Positions 26,115 to 35,192 are shown, counted from the stretch's first letter. The stretch: DNA of 64,000 bases from an uncultured Flavobacteriaceae bacterium (GCA_947494715.1 CANLWG010000020.1:1-64000), one strand, 5' to 3'. Notes: a model not told the origin generated them from the letters alone. Program-made: numbers and translations.

Positions 26115-26506
26115 CAATTATAAGTACAAGGTTAAAAAAATCTCATAAAAACGAACGTTTTAAAGGACACCAGATTACCCATCAAGGTTTGTTTAATAGA
26201 ATACGATGTTAAAACGTGTCAAACAATAGAATTTTAAATTGTCCAGTGAAAAATAGCAAAATGTTGTACCAATGTTGTACTCATTTTATTTGGTTTTTGT
26301 AACCTTATTTAAAGTCTTGCCGTATTTGTTATTTTGTAGAAATTACAATTTCAGTATCCCACTAAAGGAAGAATTGATAGAACCAACAGAATGGACCACA
26401 AATAGGAGACTCCAATAAAATGGTCATGTTCCCGTAGTTGATTTATAAATCATCTATTTTTAATACTCATTTATCGAAACTAAATTTGCAAAAAGCCAAT
26501 GTAGAC
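26115..26506. other. Intergenic region containing a direct-repeat boundary
   Basis: 392 bp between convergent genes. It contains the first copy of the 22-bp direct repeat (26249-26270), directly followed by a second AATGTTGTAC motif. No ORF or clear terminator was seen. Confidence 0.5.
26249..26270. repeat. 22-bp direct repeat, left copy
   Basis: A 22-nt string (AAAAATAGC followed by AAAATGTTGTACC) repeated exactly at 33227-33248. The two copies bracket the AraC - molybdenum hydroxylase unit, and the right copy lies about 140 bp from a tRNA-Leu gene. Candidate attachment-site or deletion/insertion footprint. Confidence 0.7.
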
Positions 26507-27418
26507 CTAATTTAACATCCTAAACTCTTTGGGGGAATGCCCAACCTGTCGTTTGAAGAAGCGACTGAAATGTTGAGGATATTTAAAACCCAATTCATAA
26601 GCAATCTCACTTACCGATTTGTTGGGATCGAAGACTCGTTCTTTTGCTATGTCTATTAACTTTGCCTGAACATATTCCTGTGCAGATTTCCCAGTTTCCT
26701 TTTTGATCAGATCACCAAAATAATTGGAGGATAAATGCAATTGTTCAGCAAAATAGCCCACTGAAGGCGTACCGTGCTTCTGTGGTTTTTCCGAATTGAA
26801 ATAGCCGTTTAAAAGCATATCAAAATTTTTAACGATTCCTTGGTTTTCAGTTTCCCGGGTCAGGAATTGCCTGTCATAGAAACGGATGCAGTAATCCAAA
26901 AACAGTTCAATGTTGGCAACAATGAGTTTTTTACTATGCTTGTCAATAGTCTGTTCCAACTCAAATTGAATCTTATTCAATAAGCTGAGAATGATTTTTC
27001 TTTCTTTGGTCGATAGGTGAAGTGCTTCGTTTACCGAATACGAAAAGAAACTGTAATCGCCAATTTTACCTCCCAATTGAGTTCCCAGAAGTAAATTCGG
27101 ATGAAATAACAACGCATATCCCTTAGGGCGAAAATTAGGATCATTATAGGTTAACCCAATGACTTGATCGGGAGCCACGAAAACCAAGGTTCCTTCATCG
27201 TAATCATAAGGCTTTCCACCATACTTCAGTTTGCAACCCTTGGCATCTTTTAAGAATACGGCAAAGCAATGAAACCGTAAAGCATTGTACCCCTTAATAA
27301 TTTTTCCATTATCGTTCACCTCATTAAAATCTACCACCCCCACCAATGGGTGCAAAACTTCTTGGTTTCGCAAATTAAGATAATCGCCTACGATGTTAAT
27401 ATCCAGAATATTGCCCAT
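26507..27418 (-). CDS. AraC-family transcriptional regulator
   Basis: 303 aa. N-terminal AraC-type sensor region with GTLVFVAPDQVIGL (cupin-like), then a C-terminal double HTH: GYFAEQLHLSSNYFGDLIKK and SVSEIAYELGFKYPQHFSRF followed by KRQVGHSPKEFR. It is divergent from the SnoaL-like / molybdenum hydroxylase genes and is their likely regulator. Confidence 0.92.
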   Translation of the reverse strand: MGNILDINIVGDYLNLRNQEVLHPLVGVVDFNEVNDNGKIIKGYNALRFHCFAVFLKDAKGCKLKYGGKPYDYDEGTLVFVAPDQVIGLTYNDPNFRPKGYALLFHPNLLLGTQLGGKIGDYSFFSYSVNEALHLSTKERKIILSLLNKIQFELEQTIDKHSKKLIVANIELFLDYCIRFYDRQFLTRETENQGIVKNFDMLLNGYFNSEKPQKHGTPSVGYFAEQLHLSSNYFGDLIKKETGKSAQEYVQAKLIDIAKERVFDPNKSVSEIAYELGFKYPQHFSRFFKRQVGHSPKEFRMLN

Positions 27419-27544
27419 GAGTTTTCCTAATCTTTCGATAAATATAAGACTTTGATTATCAGTTAATCAAACAGTAACCCCAAAATCCGTAATTAGGGTA
27501 GGATTATCCGTAACTTGGGTAAGCCTATTGGTCTCAAAGGATTG

Positions 27545-27552
27545 TATTTTTG
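27545..27552 (+). promoter_or_regulatory. Bacteroidota -7 promoter box
   Basis: TATTTTTG matches TAnnTTTG, 35 bp before the ATG at 27588, with TTGG about 17 bp upstream. Candidate promoter for the SnoaL-like gene and the downstream hydroxylase genes. Confidence 0.45.
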
Positions 27553-27587
27553 AAGAGATATGTACTTAACATTAAAAAAACAAGAAT

Positions 27588-28040
27588 ATGAGGACACTGC
27601 TAATCGGAATCTTTTTAATTACCTTGGGTGTATCATGCCTTGCCCAAGATGCTTCTATTGAACAAGAAATCAAGGAGCTTTCCAAAACCAAATGGCAATG
27701 GATGGCCGAAAAAAACGTGGGTGAATTGACTTCTCTTTTTCACGAAAAATCAAAATTTGTGCATATGAGCGGCTCATGGAAAAAGGACCGGGAACTCGAA
27801 ATCATAGAAACTGGAAGCATTTGGTATAAAAAAGCCGATGTACATGATGTAGCTGTGGAAGTCTTCGGCAATGGCACTGCGGTACTCTGGAACAGAATAA
27901 CCTTAATAGCCCATGTTCGTGGGAACGATGTATCAAACGAATTTACGGTAACCGAATTCTACAAAAAGCAGGGGGATAATTGGAAATTGTTGAACCTTAC
28001 CTTTAGTAAGGTACGTGACACCCATAAGATCGAGCATTAA
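27588..28040 (+). CDS. Secreted SnoaL-like / DUF4440 protein
   Basis: 150 aa with a signal peptide (ITLGVSCLAQ; a lipobox reading at Cys is also possible). The mature part has the NTF2-like cone fold pattern: IEQEIKELSKTKWQWMAEKN, LTSLFHEKSKFVHMSGSW, AVLWNRITLIAHV and FTVTEFYKKQGDNWKLLNLTF. Such proteins are often small isomerase-like or binding proteins. It is the first gene of the molybdenum hydroxylase unit and periplasmic like its neighbours, so it may handle the same substrate. Function inferred only by context. Confidence 0.75.
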   Translation: MRTLLIGIFLITLGVSCLAQDASIEQEIKELSKTKWQWMAEKNVGELTSLFHEKSKFVHMSGSWKKDRELEIIETGSIWYKKADVHDVAVEVFGNGTAVLWNRITLIAHVRGNDVSNEFTVTEFYKKQGDNWKLLNLTFSKVRDTHKIEH

Positions 28041-28092
28041 ATAGGCAATCTTAATGTGATAAATTCTTAACTTCAAGGAAATCTTTACAACC

Positions 28093-28557
28093 ATGGCAAA
28101 ATTCAATCTAAAAATCAACGGAAAAAACCACGAAGTTGACGTTGACCCTTCAACACCCATGCTCTGGGTGTTGCGCGACCACCTAAAATTGATAGGGACA
28201 AAATACGGCTGTGGAATCGCACAATGTGGTTCCTGTACGATTCATTTAAACGGTTTGGCCGTTAGGTCTTGCATGCTTATGGTATCTGCCATAGGTAACC
28301 AAGAAGTCACTACCATCGAAGGACTTTCTGAAAATGGTGACCATCCAGTTCAAAAGGCATGGCTGAAGGTAGACGTTCCACAATGTGGCTATTGTCAAGC
28401 AGGACAGATTATGACCGCCGCTGCATTGTTGGAACAGAATCCGAATCCCTCAGATTCAGAAATCGAGATGGCCATGAATGGTAATATCTGCCGTTGCGGA
28501 ACATACACCAGAATTAAAAAAGCCGTCCAATTAGCGGCCACAGATACCAATTCCTAA
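28093..28557 (+). CDS. 2Fe-2S subunit of a molybdenum hydroxylase (IorA/CoxS type)
   Basis: 154 aa with two [2Fe-2S] sites: C40-x4-C45-x2-C48...C60 (plant-ferredoxin-like) and C98-x2-C101...C133-x-C135 (helical domain, QCGYCQAGQIM and NICRCGTYTRI). It passes electrons from the molybdenum centre. No signal peptide, so it is probably co-exported with the Tat-signal subunit encoded 10 bp downstream. No FAD subunit is nearby, as in isoquinoline 1-oxidoreductase-type enzymes. Confidence 0.93.
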   Translation: MAKFNLKINGKNHEVDVDPSTPMLWVLRDHLKLIGTKYGCGIAQCGSCTIHLNGLAVRSCMLMVSAIGNQEVTTIEGLSENGDHPVQKAWLKVDVPQCGYCQAGQIMTAAALLEQNPNPSDSEIEMAMNGNICRCGTYTRIKKAVQLAATDTNS

Positions 28558-28567
28558 AGCAAAGACC

Positions 28568-30829
28568 ATGACACTCATAAGAACAAAAATCGGCCGTCGT
28601 GCTTTTATCAAAAACACTAGCCTGGCCGGTGGTGGACTCGTCTTGGGTTTTAATATCTTAAGTTCCTGTAAGCCCGAACAAGCCAAAGAAATGGCCTCCA
28701 TTGAAATGCCCAAGGAATGGTTCGAGATAAATTCCTACTTGAAAATAGGAGATAATGGCTTGGTGACCATTTACACGCCCAATCCCGAATTTGGACAAAA
28801 TATAAGAACCTCCATGCCTATGTTGATCGCCGAGGAATTGGATGTGGATTGGAAAAGCGTAATCGTTGAACAAGCTCCTTACCATGCTGAAAAGTATGGC
28901 TTTCAATTTACCGGTGGGAGCCAAGGAATTAGAAGAAGGTGGGAGCCCCTTCGCATGGCGGGTGCTTCGGCGAGACAGATGTTGCAGGAGGCTGCGGCCC
29001 AATCCTGGCAGGTACCCATAGAAGAAATTACCGCCGAAGGCGGTGTTTTGGTCCATGAAACGAGTAATCAATCGGCAGGTTACGGAGAAATGGCCTCGGT
29101 AGCAGCAAAGCTACCAGTGCCCGATGAGGTGGAATTGAAAGAAGTCAAAGATTTTAAGATTATCGGCGAGTCCCATAAAAATGTAGATGCAAAAAGCATC
29201 GTTACCGGTAAACCCATGTTCGGGTCGGATTATCAGAAAGAAGGGATGTTGATTGCAATGGTCGAGCACCCTCCAGCTTTTGGAATGACATTGGAATCAG
29301 TTGATGTTACAGCTGCTAAAGCCATGCCAGGCATCAAGGATGTAGTGACCATAAAAAGTTTTAAGGATGGATTTGAAAAAGGCGGTTTTGATACCAATGC
29401 CTTTCCTGAATTGGTGGCGATAGTCGGTAACTCCACCTGGGAGGTGATGCAGGCCAAAAAACAATTAAAGGTTAAGTGGAAGCCCATTACTGGCTATTCC
29501 GAAACGGTCAATGGGTTTAGGGGAAAAGAAACGAAAAATATTCCTGCTGGCTTGGAATCAACGGAAACCCATAAGGCCAAGATGGAAGAATTGGCAGGCA
29601 AGGCAGGAAAAATTGTTCGAAAGGACGGCAAGCCCGAGGCGGCTTTCAAGAATGCCGCAAAAATCTTGGAGAGAAGTTATTCCGCACCTTACCTTGCACA
29701 TAACTCTATGGAGCCGTTAAACGCTTTTGCCCATGTCGTAGGGGATAAAGTAAAAATTGCGGCACCCGTACAGATACCTTCATTGATCGTTCCCACCATT
29801 GCCAGCAGTCTGGGAATTCTGGCAGAAAATATTGAAATGGAAATCCCCCGTATGGGTGGGGGTTTTGGCCGCAAGGCCTATGCCCACTATGTGGTGGAAG
29901 CGGCCTTGATTTCCCAAAAGGTAAATGCACCTGTTAAATTGCTGTATACCCGGGAGGACGATATGACCAATGGAATTTATCGGCCTACCTATCATGCGAC
30001 CTACCGTGCTGCTTTGGATGAAAATAACAATTTGATGGCCTTGCATGTGAAGGCAGGCGGTATTCCCGAAAGCCCATTATTCGCCAATCGTTTTCCGGCG
30101 GGTGCCTTGGATAATTATCTGGCTGAGGAATGGTCAATTGACAGCAATATCTCCATTGGTGCGTTCCGTGCGCCGCGTTCGAATTTCATGGCTGGGGCTG
30201 AGCAAGCTTTCTTGGACGAATTGGCGGAAACCTTAGGTAAGGACCCCATCGAATTTCGACTGGACTTGCTAAAACGGGCCAAGAAAGATCCCGTGGGTGA
30301 GCAAAACGATTATGACGCCGAACGGTATGCAGGAGTTTTGGAACTTCTTCACGAAAAAGCGGCCTGGGGACAAGATAATGGGAATGTGCACAGGGGTATA
30401 TCGGCTTATTTTTGCCATAATTCCTACGCCGCCCACGTATTGGATCTGACCATCGAGAATGGCAAACCGGTGGTGCAAAATGTATGTTGTGCCATTGATT
30501 GTGGCATTGTTGTAAATCCCGATGCGGCCAAAAATATGGCAGAGGGAGCTATAATCGATGGTATTGGCAATGCCTTTTTTGGTGAACTGACTTTTAAGGA
30601 TGGTATCCCCCAAAAGAACAATTTTGACCAATATCAAATGATTCGTATGGCAGATGCTCCCAAAGAAATCGATGTTCATTTTGTACAAAACGAAATCGCT
30701 CCGACCGGAATGGGAGAACCACCATTTCCACCCATTTTCGGGGCGTTGGCCAATGCCTTGTATCAAGCCACCGGACTAAGACATTATCAGCAGCCTTTTG
30801 TTTCCGATAGGCCTCCTTTGGTAGGTTAA
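28568..30829 (+). CDS. Xanthine dehydrogenase-family molybdopterin subunit, Tat-exported (copy 1)
   Basis: 753 aa. The N-terminal twin-arginine motif GRRAFIK (9-15) is followed by a hydrophobic stretch ending in LSSC, giving a periplasmic enzyme, possibly anchored. Molybdopterin-binding segments: GGGFGRKAYAHYVVEAALIS, GAFRAPRSNFMAGAEQ, and near the C-terminus MGEPPFPP with Glu717 in the place of the catalytic glutamate. It resembles isoquinoline 1-oxidoreductase beta (IorB) and hydroxylates an N-heterocycle or oxidises an aldehyde; substrate unknown. Paralogous to the next gene. Confidence 0.92.
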   Translation: MTLIRTKIGRRAFIKNTSLAGGGLVLGFNILSSCKPEQAKEMASIEMPKEWFEINSYLKIGDNGLVTIYTPNPEFGQNIRTSMPMLIAEELDVDWKSVIVEQAPYHAEKYGFQFTGGSQGIRRRWEPLRMAGASARQMLQEAAAQSWQVPIEEITAEGGVLVHETSNQSAGYGEMASVAAKLPVPDEVELKEVKDFKIIGESHKNVDAKSIVTGKPMFGSDYQKEGMLIAMVEHPPAFGMTLESVDVTAAKAMPGIKDVVTIKSFKDGFEKGGFDTNAFPELVAIVGNSTWEVMQAKKQLKVKWKPITGYSETVNGFRGKETKNIPAGLESTETHKAKMEELAGKAGKIVRKDGKPEAAFKNAAKILERSYSAPYLAHNSMEPLNAFAHVVGDKVKIAAPVQIPSLIVPTIASSLGILAENIEMEIPRMGGGFGRKAYAHYVVEAALISQKVNAPVKLLYTREDDMTNGIYRPTYHATYRAALDENNNLMALHVKAGGIPESPLFANRFPAGALDNYLAEEWSIDSNISIGAFRAPRSNFMAGAEQAFLDELAETLGKDPIEFRLDLLKRAKKDPVGEQNDYDAERYAGVLELLHEKAAWGQDNGNVHRGISAYFCHNSYAAHVLDLTIENGKPVVQNVCCAIDCGIVVNPDAAKNMAEGAIIDGIGNAFFGELTFKDGIPQKNNFDQYQMIRMADAPKEIDVHFVQNEIAPTGMGEPPFPPIFGALANALYQATGLRHYQQPFVSDRPPLVG

Positions 30830-30852
30830 TTTTCAATATATTCGGTTATACT

Positions 30853-33102
30853 ATGACATTTGTAAAAACAAAAATCGGAAGACGGTCCTTTATAAAAACT
30901 ACTTCTCTGGCCAGCGGTGGAATGCTATTGAGCTTCAATTGGCTGGCATCCTGTAAAATGACACGGGAAGAAGTATCTGCTTTGCCCAATGAATGGTTCA
31001 AGCTAAATGGCTATTTGAAAATTGGTGACAATGGATTGGTCACCATTATGTCGCCCAATCCCGAAGGAGGTCAGGGAGTAAAAACTTCCATGCCCATGAT
31101 CGTTGCCGATGAACTGGATGTTGACTGGAAGGATGTGATCGTAGAACAGGCCGATTTGGATACCGATGCTTTTACCCGTCAATTCATTGGGGGAAGCCAA
31201 GCTATAAGGCGCGGTTGGGAAAGTTTACGTATGGCCGGAGCTTCTGCACGGCAGATGCTTAAAGAAGCCGCTGCGCAAACTTGGCAGGTTCCTACGCAAG
31301 AAATTACTACAGAGGCAGGGGTTTTGCATCACAAATCAGGTGACCAATCTATGCGATATGGCGAAATGGCTTCCAAAGCTGCTAAAATTCCGGTTCCTGA
31401 GGAAGTTGAATTAAAAGATTCGAAAGATTTTAACATCATCGGCACCTCACGAAAGAATGTGGACGGTCCAAAAATTATAACGGGAAAACCTTTGTTTGGG
31501 TCGGATACAAATCGAGAAGGAATGTTGATTGCCATGATAGTGCATCCGCCAGCATTCGGACTCAAATTGAAATCAATTGATGATTCAGCCGTTAAGGGCA
31601 TGCCCGGAATAAAGGATGTTTTTACTCTTAAAGTCTTTAACGACAATTATGAAAAGACTTTTTTTGATACCCGCACCTTCAATGATGTTGCAGTGATAGT
31701 AGGTAATTCCACTTGGGAAGTCATGAATGCAAAAAAGGCTTTGAAAATAGAATGTGAACCGATAGAAAGTATCACGGAAACCAGAGATCGTTTTGGCAAC
31801 AAATGGGAACAGCATACCCCATCTGGTTTGGAAAACACGGATAGTCATTATACCCAAATGGAAGCTATGGCCAACAGACCGGCAACGATACAGCGCAAAG
31901 ATGGTAACCCGGTGGCGGCATTCCAGAAAGCTGCTAAGATTATTGAACGTACCTATACCGCTCCTTTTTTGGCACATAATTGTATGGAACCCATGAACTT
32001 TTTTGCCCATGTAAAAGATGGCAAGGCCGAACTCATTGGTCCACTTCAAAAACCAGAATTTACCGAGCAAACCCTTTCCGCTCGCACCGGAATACCCTTG
32101 GAAAATATCGAAATCAAAATGACCCGTTTGGGTGGAGGCTACGGACGAAGGTCATACGCCCATTGGGCAATCGAGGCCGCCCTGATTTCACAGAGGGTGA
32201 AAGCCCCCATTAAATTGATTTACACTCGTGAAGATGATATGACCGATGGTGTGTACCGTCCTTCTTACCATGCAAAATTTAGAGCTGGTCTTGACGCCAA
32301 TAACAACCTAATAGCCTTTCATGTAAAAGCCGGGGGTATTCCTGAAAGTCCCTTGGCTGCCAATCGCTTCCCCGCTGGGGCGGTAGATAATTATTTGGCC
32401 GAGGATTGGACTATTGACAGCAACCTCACTATTGGCTCCTTTCGCGCACCACGCTCCAATTTTATGGCCAGTGCGGAACAATCTTTTTTGGATGAAGTAG
32501 CGGAGGCCATTGGAAAAGACCCTATTGATTTTCGATTAGAATTGTTGGAACGGGCAAAAGAAAATCCTATCGGGGAGAATAATGACTACGAAGCTGACCG
32601 TTTGGTCGGAGTGCTCAAGTTGGTCCAGGAAAAGTCAAATTGGGGCACCTCAGAGGCCAATGTCCATCGTGGTGTTTCGGCCTATTTTTGTCATAATTCC
32701 TACGCGGCTCAAGTACTTGATTTGGTCATAGAAAACAACAAGCCAGTGGTGCAAAAAGTTACTTGTGCGCTCGACTGTGGTGTTGTCGTCAACCCTGATG
32801 GAGCAAAAAATATGGCCGAGGGCGGCATCGTTGATGGGATCGGAAATGCCTTTTATGGGGAACTGACCATTAAAGATGGTGTGCCCGAAAAGAATAACTT
32901 CGATACCTATCGAATGATTCGAATGAGCGAATCACCCAAGGAAATCGATGTCCATTTCGTTGAAAATGACATTGACCCTACCGGGTTGGGCGAACCTACT
33001 TTCCCACCGATTTTTGCAGCACTTGCCAATGCATTGTACCAAGCAACGGGCAAGCGGTATTACCGTCAGCCTTTTCTTGTTGAAAAACAAGTGGTCGGGT
33101 AG
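30853..33102 (+). CDS. Xanthine dehydrogenase-family molybdopterin subunit, Tat-exported (copy 2)
   Basis: 749 aa, collinear with the preceding 753-aa protein over its whole length (shared blocks such as FRAPRSNFMA, VHRGxSAYFCHNSYAAxVLD and FPPIFxALANALYQATG). The Tat motif GRRSFIK is at 9-15 and a probable lipobox WLASC follows. The catalytic Glu is kept (LGEPTFPP, Glu714). It starts 23 bp after copy 1 and must share the single 2Fe-2S subunit or replace copy 1. A tandem duplication that has diverged, probably toward a different substrate. Confidence 0.92.
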   Translation: MTFVKTKIGRRSFIKTTSLASGGMLLSFNWLASCKMTREEVSALPNEWFKLNGYLKIGDNGLVTIMSPNPEGGQGVKTSMPMIVADELDVDWKDVIVEQADLDTDAFTRQFIGGSQAIRRGWESLRMAGASARQMLKEAAAQTWQVPTQEITTEAGVLHHKSGDQSMRYGEMASKAAKIPVPEEVELKDSKDFNIIGTSRKNVDGPKIITGKPLFGSDTNREGMLIAMIVHPPAFGLKLKSIDDSAVKGMPGIKDVFTLKVFNDNYEKTFFDTRTFNDVAVIVGNSTWEVMNAKKALKIECEPIESITETRDRFGNKWEQHTPSGLENTDSHYTQMEAMANRPATIQRKDGNPVAAFQKAAKIIERTYTAPFLAHNCMEPMNFFAHVKDGKAELIGPLQKPEFTEQTLSARTGIPLENIEIKMTRLGGGYGRRSYAHWAIEAALISQRVKAPIKLIYTREDDMTDGVYRPSYHAKFRAGLDANNNLIAFHVKAGGIPESPLAANRFPAGAVDNYLAEDWTIDSNLTIGSFRAPRSNFMASAEQSFLDEVAEAIGKDPIDFRLELLERAKENPIGENNDYEADRLVGVLKLVQEKSNWGTSEANVHRGVSAYFCHNSYAAQVLDLVIENNKPVVQKVTCALDCGVVVNPDGAKNMAEGGIVDGIGNAFYGELTIKDGVPEKNNFDTYRMIRMSESPKEIDVHFVENDIDPTGLGEPTFPPIFAALANALYQATGKRYYRQPFLVEKQVVG

Positions 33103-33226
33103 AGCATGAGTTGAAAAGTAGTCCGTAAAACGAATGCTTCATGAGAAACACATTTAGCCAATAATTGGTGGTCATAGAATATATTGTTAGAGAATATCAA
33201 ATGATATGATTTAGAATGGTGCAAGA

Positions 33227-33248
33227 AAAAATAGCAAAATGTTGTACC
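33227..33248. repeat. 22-bp direct repeat, right copy
   Basis: Exact match to 26249-26270. It lies 124 bp after the second hydroxylase gene and 139 bp before the 3' end of the tRNA-Leu gene. Confidence 0.7.
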
Positions 33249-33278
33249 TGCGTAAAAAAGCCTCTTAAAAAATTGACA

Positions 33279-33298
33279 AGCCTACTTCTTGTGCGGAC
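33279..33298. repeat. Degenerate copy of the tRNA-Leu 3' flank
   Basis: AGCCTACTTCTTGTGCGGAC matches AGCCTTCCTCTTGTGCGGGC (33374-33393, covering the tRNA 3' end) at 17 of 20 positions, in the same orientation. It may be an old att-type duplication of the tRNA end. Confidence 0.5.
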
Positions 33299-33348
33299 AG
33301 ACTTCTCCCCACTCCTTCAACTCTTCGGCGAACATACTTGTTCACCAT

Positions 33349-33376
33349 AAAAAAAGCTCCCCAAAAAATGGGAAGC
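33349..33376 (-). terminator. Intrinsic terminator of the tRNA-Leu transcript
   Basis: Read on the - strand: GCTTCCC, an AT loop, GGGGAGC, then seven T. The 7-bp stem has one mismatch. It lies directly downstream of the tRNA-Leu gene. Confidence 0.7.
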
Positions 33377-33386
33377 CTTCCTCTTG

Positions 33387-33468
33387 TGCGGGCGGAGAGA
33401 CTCGAACTCTCACACCTCGCGGCACTAGATCCTAAGTCTAGCGTGTCTACCAATTCCACCACGCCCGC
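33387..33468 (-). tRNA. tRNA-Leu (UAG)
   Basis: 82 nt. The acceptor stem GCGGGCG (5', at 33468 going down) pairs with CGCCCGC (3'), with A as discriminator; CCA is not encoded. The anticodon stem CTAGA/TCTAG encloses the loop CTTAGGA, giving anticodon TAG. The T arm GAGAGTTCGAGTCTC is intact. Length and a short variable arm fit a leucine tRNA of this group. The locus is flanked by tRNA fragments. Confidence 0.93.
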
Positions 33469-33504
33469 ATTATATAATTTGCTTTATGAACTTTTCTTAG
33501 GTTT

Positions 33505-33565
33505 CACCCTAAGTTGAGCGTGCCTGCCTGTCGGCAGACAGGTCTACCAATTCCACCACGCCCGC
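33505..33565 (-). pseudogene. Broken second tRNA-Leu copy with a 20-bp insertion
   Basis: Reading down from 33565, the first 23 nt are identical to the intact tRNA-Leu 5' part (acceptor 5' strand and D arm). After GGTAGA a 20-bp insertion follows (33523-33542), then CACGC resumes the tRNA sequence. The sequence diverges after ACTTAGG, and the whole 3' half is missing. It cannot fold as a tRNA. Confidence 0.8.
33523..33542. repeat. 20-bp near-palindromic insertion inside the tRNA remnant
   Basis: CCTGCCTGTCGGCAGACAGG interrupts the tRNA-Leu copy precisely between GCGTG and TCTACC. It is a quasi-palindrome (CCTGYCTGYC / GRCAGRCAGG). From memory it resembles a small dispersed repeat of flavobacterial genomes; no other copy is seen in this window. 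Confidence 0.65.
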
Positions 33566-33699
33566 AATCCAATACATTCTTTCACGATTGTATTTCGCAA
33601 AAGGATTGCAAATATAAAGTAAAAATCCTATTCCCTAAATAATTCGATATGCAAAAAACTTCTTTTTTGTAACTTCGGTTTAAACTCAAGTTCCAGCAA

Positions 33700-35091
33700 A
33701 TGGATGATATCACGAACTACATCGAACAAAACAAAGAACGTCTTCTTAATGAACTTATCCAACTCCTAAAAATTCCATCCGTAAGTGCGGATTCGGCCTT
33801 CTCCCAAGATATCTTCAATATGTCCGAAGCAGTAAAAATAGCCTTGGGGGAAGCCGGTTGCGACCAGGTAGAAATCTGCGAGACGGAAGGCTACCCTATT
33901 GTCTATGGTGAAAAAATAATGGATACCTCCTTGCCCACAATTTTGGTATATGGCCATTACGATGTACAACCACCAGACCCTCTGGACCTTTGGAACTCCC
34001 CTCCCTTTGAACCTGTTGTTAAGAAAACCGACCTACATCCCAAAGGTGCCATTTTTGCTCGGGGATCTAGTGACGACAAAGGGCAAATGTATATGCATGT
34101 GAAAGCCTTGGAGTTTATGGTAAAGACCAATCAATTGCCGTGTAATGTAAAATTTATGATCGAGGGGGAGGAAGAAGTGGGCAGCAATAGTCTTACGACC
34201 TTCGTTGCCGAAAACAGGGAAAAACTGGCCAATGACATTATTTTAATATCCGATACGGGCATGATTGCCCCGGATGTACCTTCCGTCACTACCGGATTGC
34301 GCGGACTAAGCTACGTTGAAGTAGAAGTTACGGGGCCCAATCGCGATTTGCATTCCGGACTTTACGGAGGTGCCGTTGCCAATCCAATCAACATCCTTAT
34401 CAAAATGGTCGCTTCGCTCCATGATGGGAACAATCATATTACCATTCCCGGATTTTATGATAAGGTAGAGGAACTCTCGCAAGGGGAACGAACAGAAATG
34501 GCCAAGGCTCCCTTTGATTTGGAGGAATATAAAAGTGCGCTGGAAATTGAAGCCGTTTACGGTGAAGAGGGATTTACTACCAATGAACGGAATTCCATTA
34601 GGCCAACGCTGGATGTAAACGGTATATGGGGTGGCTACATAGGCGAAGGTGCTAAAACCGTAATAGCAAGTAAGGCCTACGCTAAGATTTCCATGCGATT
34701 GGTGCCCCACCAAGACTGGAAGGAAATCACTGAGCTTTTCAGTAACCATTTTAAAAGCATCGCCCCTAAGGGTGTACGAGTAAAAGTCACGCCACATCAT
34801 GGGGGCCAGGCATATGTAATGCCCATAGATCATACAGGATACAAGGCCGCGGCAAAAGCCTATGAGACCTCTTTTGGAAAACCTCCGGTTCCGCAAAGAG
34901 GCGGAGGCAGTATCCCAATCGTTGCCTTGTTTGAAAAGGAGCTAAAAAGCAAGACGGTTCTTATGGGGTTTGGTCTGGATAGTGATGCCATTCATTCCCC
35001 AAATGAACATTTTGGGGTTTGGAACTACCTCAAAGGTATTGAGACCATACCCTATTTTTATAAGTATTTTACGGAAATGAACAAAAAGTAA
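33700..35091 (+). CDS. M20-family dipeptidase
   Basis: 463 aa, no signal peptide. Metal ligands of the M20 fold: GHYDVQPP (His86, Asp88), SSDDKGQ, GEEEVGSNSL and the late PNEHFGV. Length and the LLKIPSVSAD start match the cytosolic dipeptidase (DapE/carnosinase-like, M20) group found in most Flavobacteriia. It hydrolyses dipeptides using two zinc ions. It is a single gene; TTTTTTGTAACTTCG (33664-33678) upstream resembles a -7 region. Confidence 0.92.
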   Translation: MDDITNYIEQNKERLLNELIQLLKIPSVSADSAFSQDIFNMSEAVKIALGEAGCDQVEICETEGYPIVYGEKIMDTSLPTILVYGHYDVQPPDPLDLWNSPPFEPVVKKTDLHPKGAIFARGSSDDKGQMYMHVKALEFMVKTNQLPCNVKFMIEGEEEVGSNSLTTFVAENREKLANDIILISDTGMIAPDVPSVTTGLRGLSYVEVEVTGPNRDLHSGLYGGAVANPINILIKMVASLHDGNNHITIPGFYDKVEELSQGERTEMAKAPFDLEEYKSALEIEAVYGEEGFTTNERNSIRPTLDVNGIWGGYIGEGAKTVIASKAYAKISMRLVPHQDWKEITELFSNHFKSIAPKGVRVKVTPHHGGQAYVMPIDHTGYKAAAKAYETSFGKPPVPQRGGGSIPIVALFEKELKSKTVLMGFGLDSDAIHSPNEHFGVWNYLKGIETIPYFYKYFTEMNKK

Positions 35092-35192
35092 GTTTCTTAC
35101 TCGAGAAACAGTGAGGCAGGCTACGCGACTTTAAACATAGGCAAAATCAAAATTGAGAATTGGAGGTTTGACCTCTATAAATTAATTTTGTC

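Noticed and set aside
33301-33350. Remnant of a GIY-YIG endonuclease next to the tRNA
   Set aside because: Such genes often sit beside flavobacterial tRNAs, but only about 20 doubtful residues could be aligned from memory.
33265-33462. Open frame with a start like MVELVDTLDLGSSA on the - strand
   Set aside because: It is the translation of the tRNA-Leu gene and its flank, a well-known artefact.
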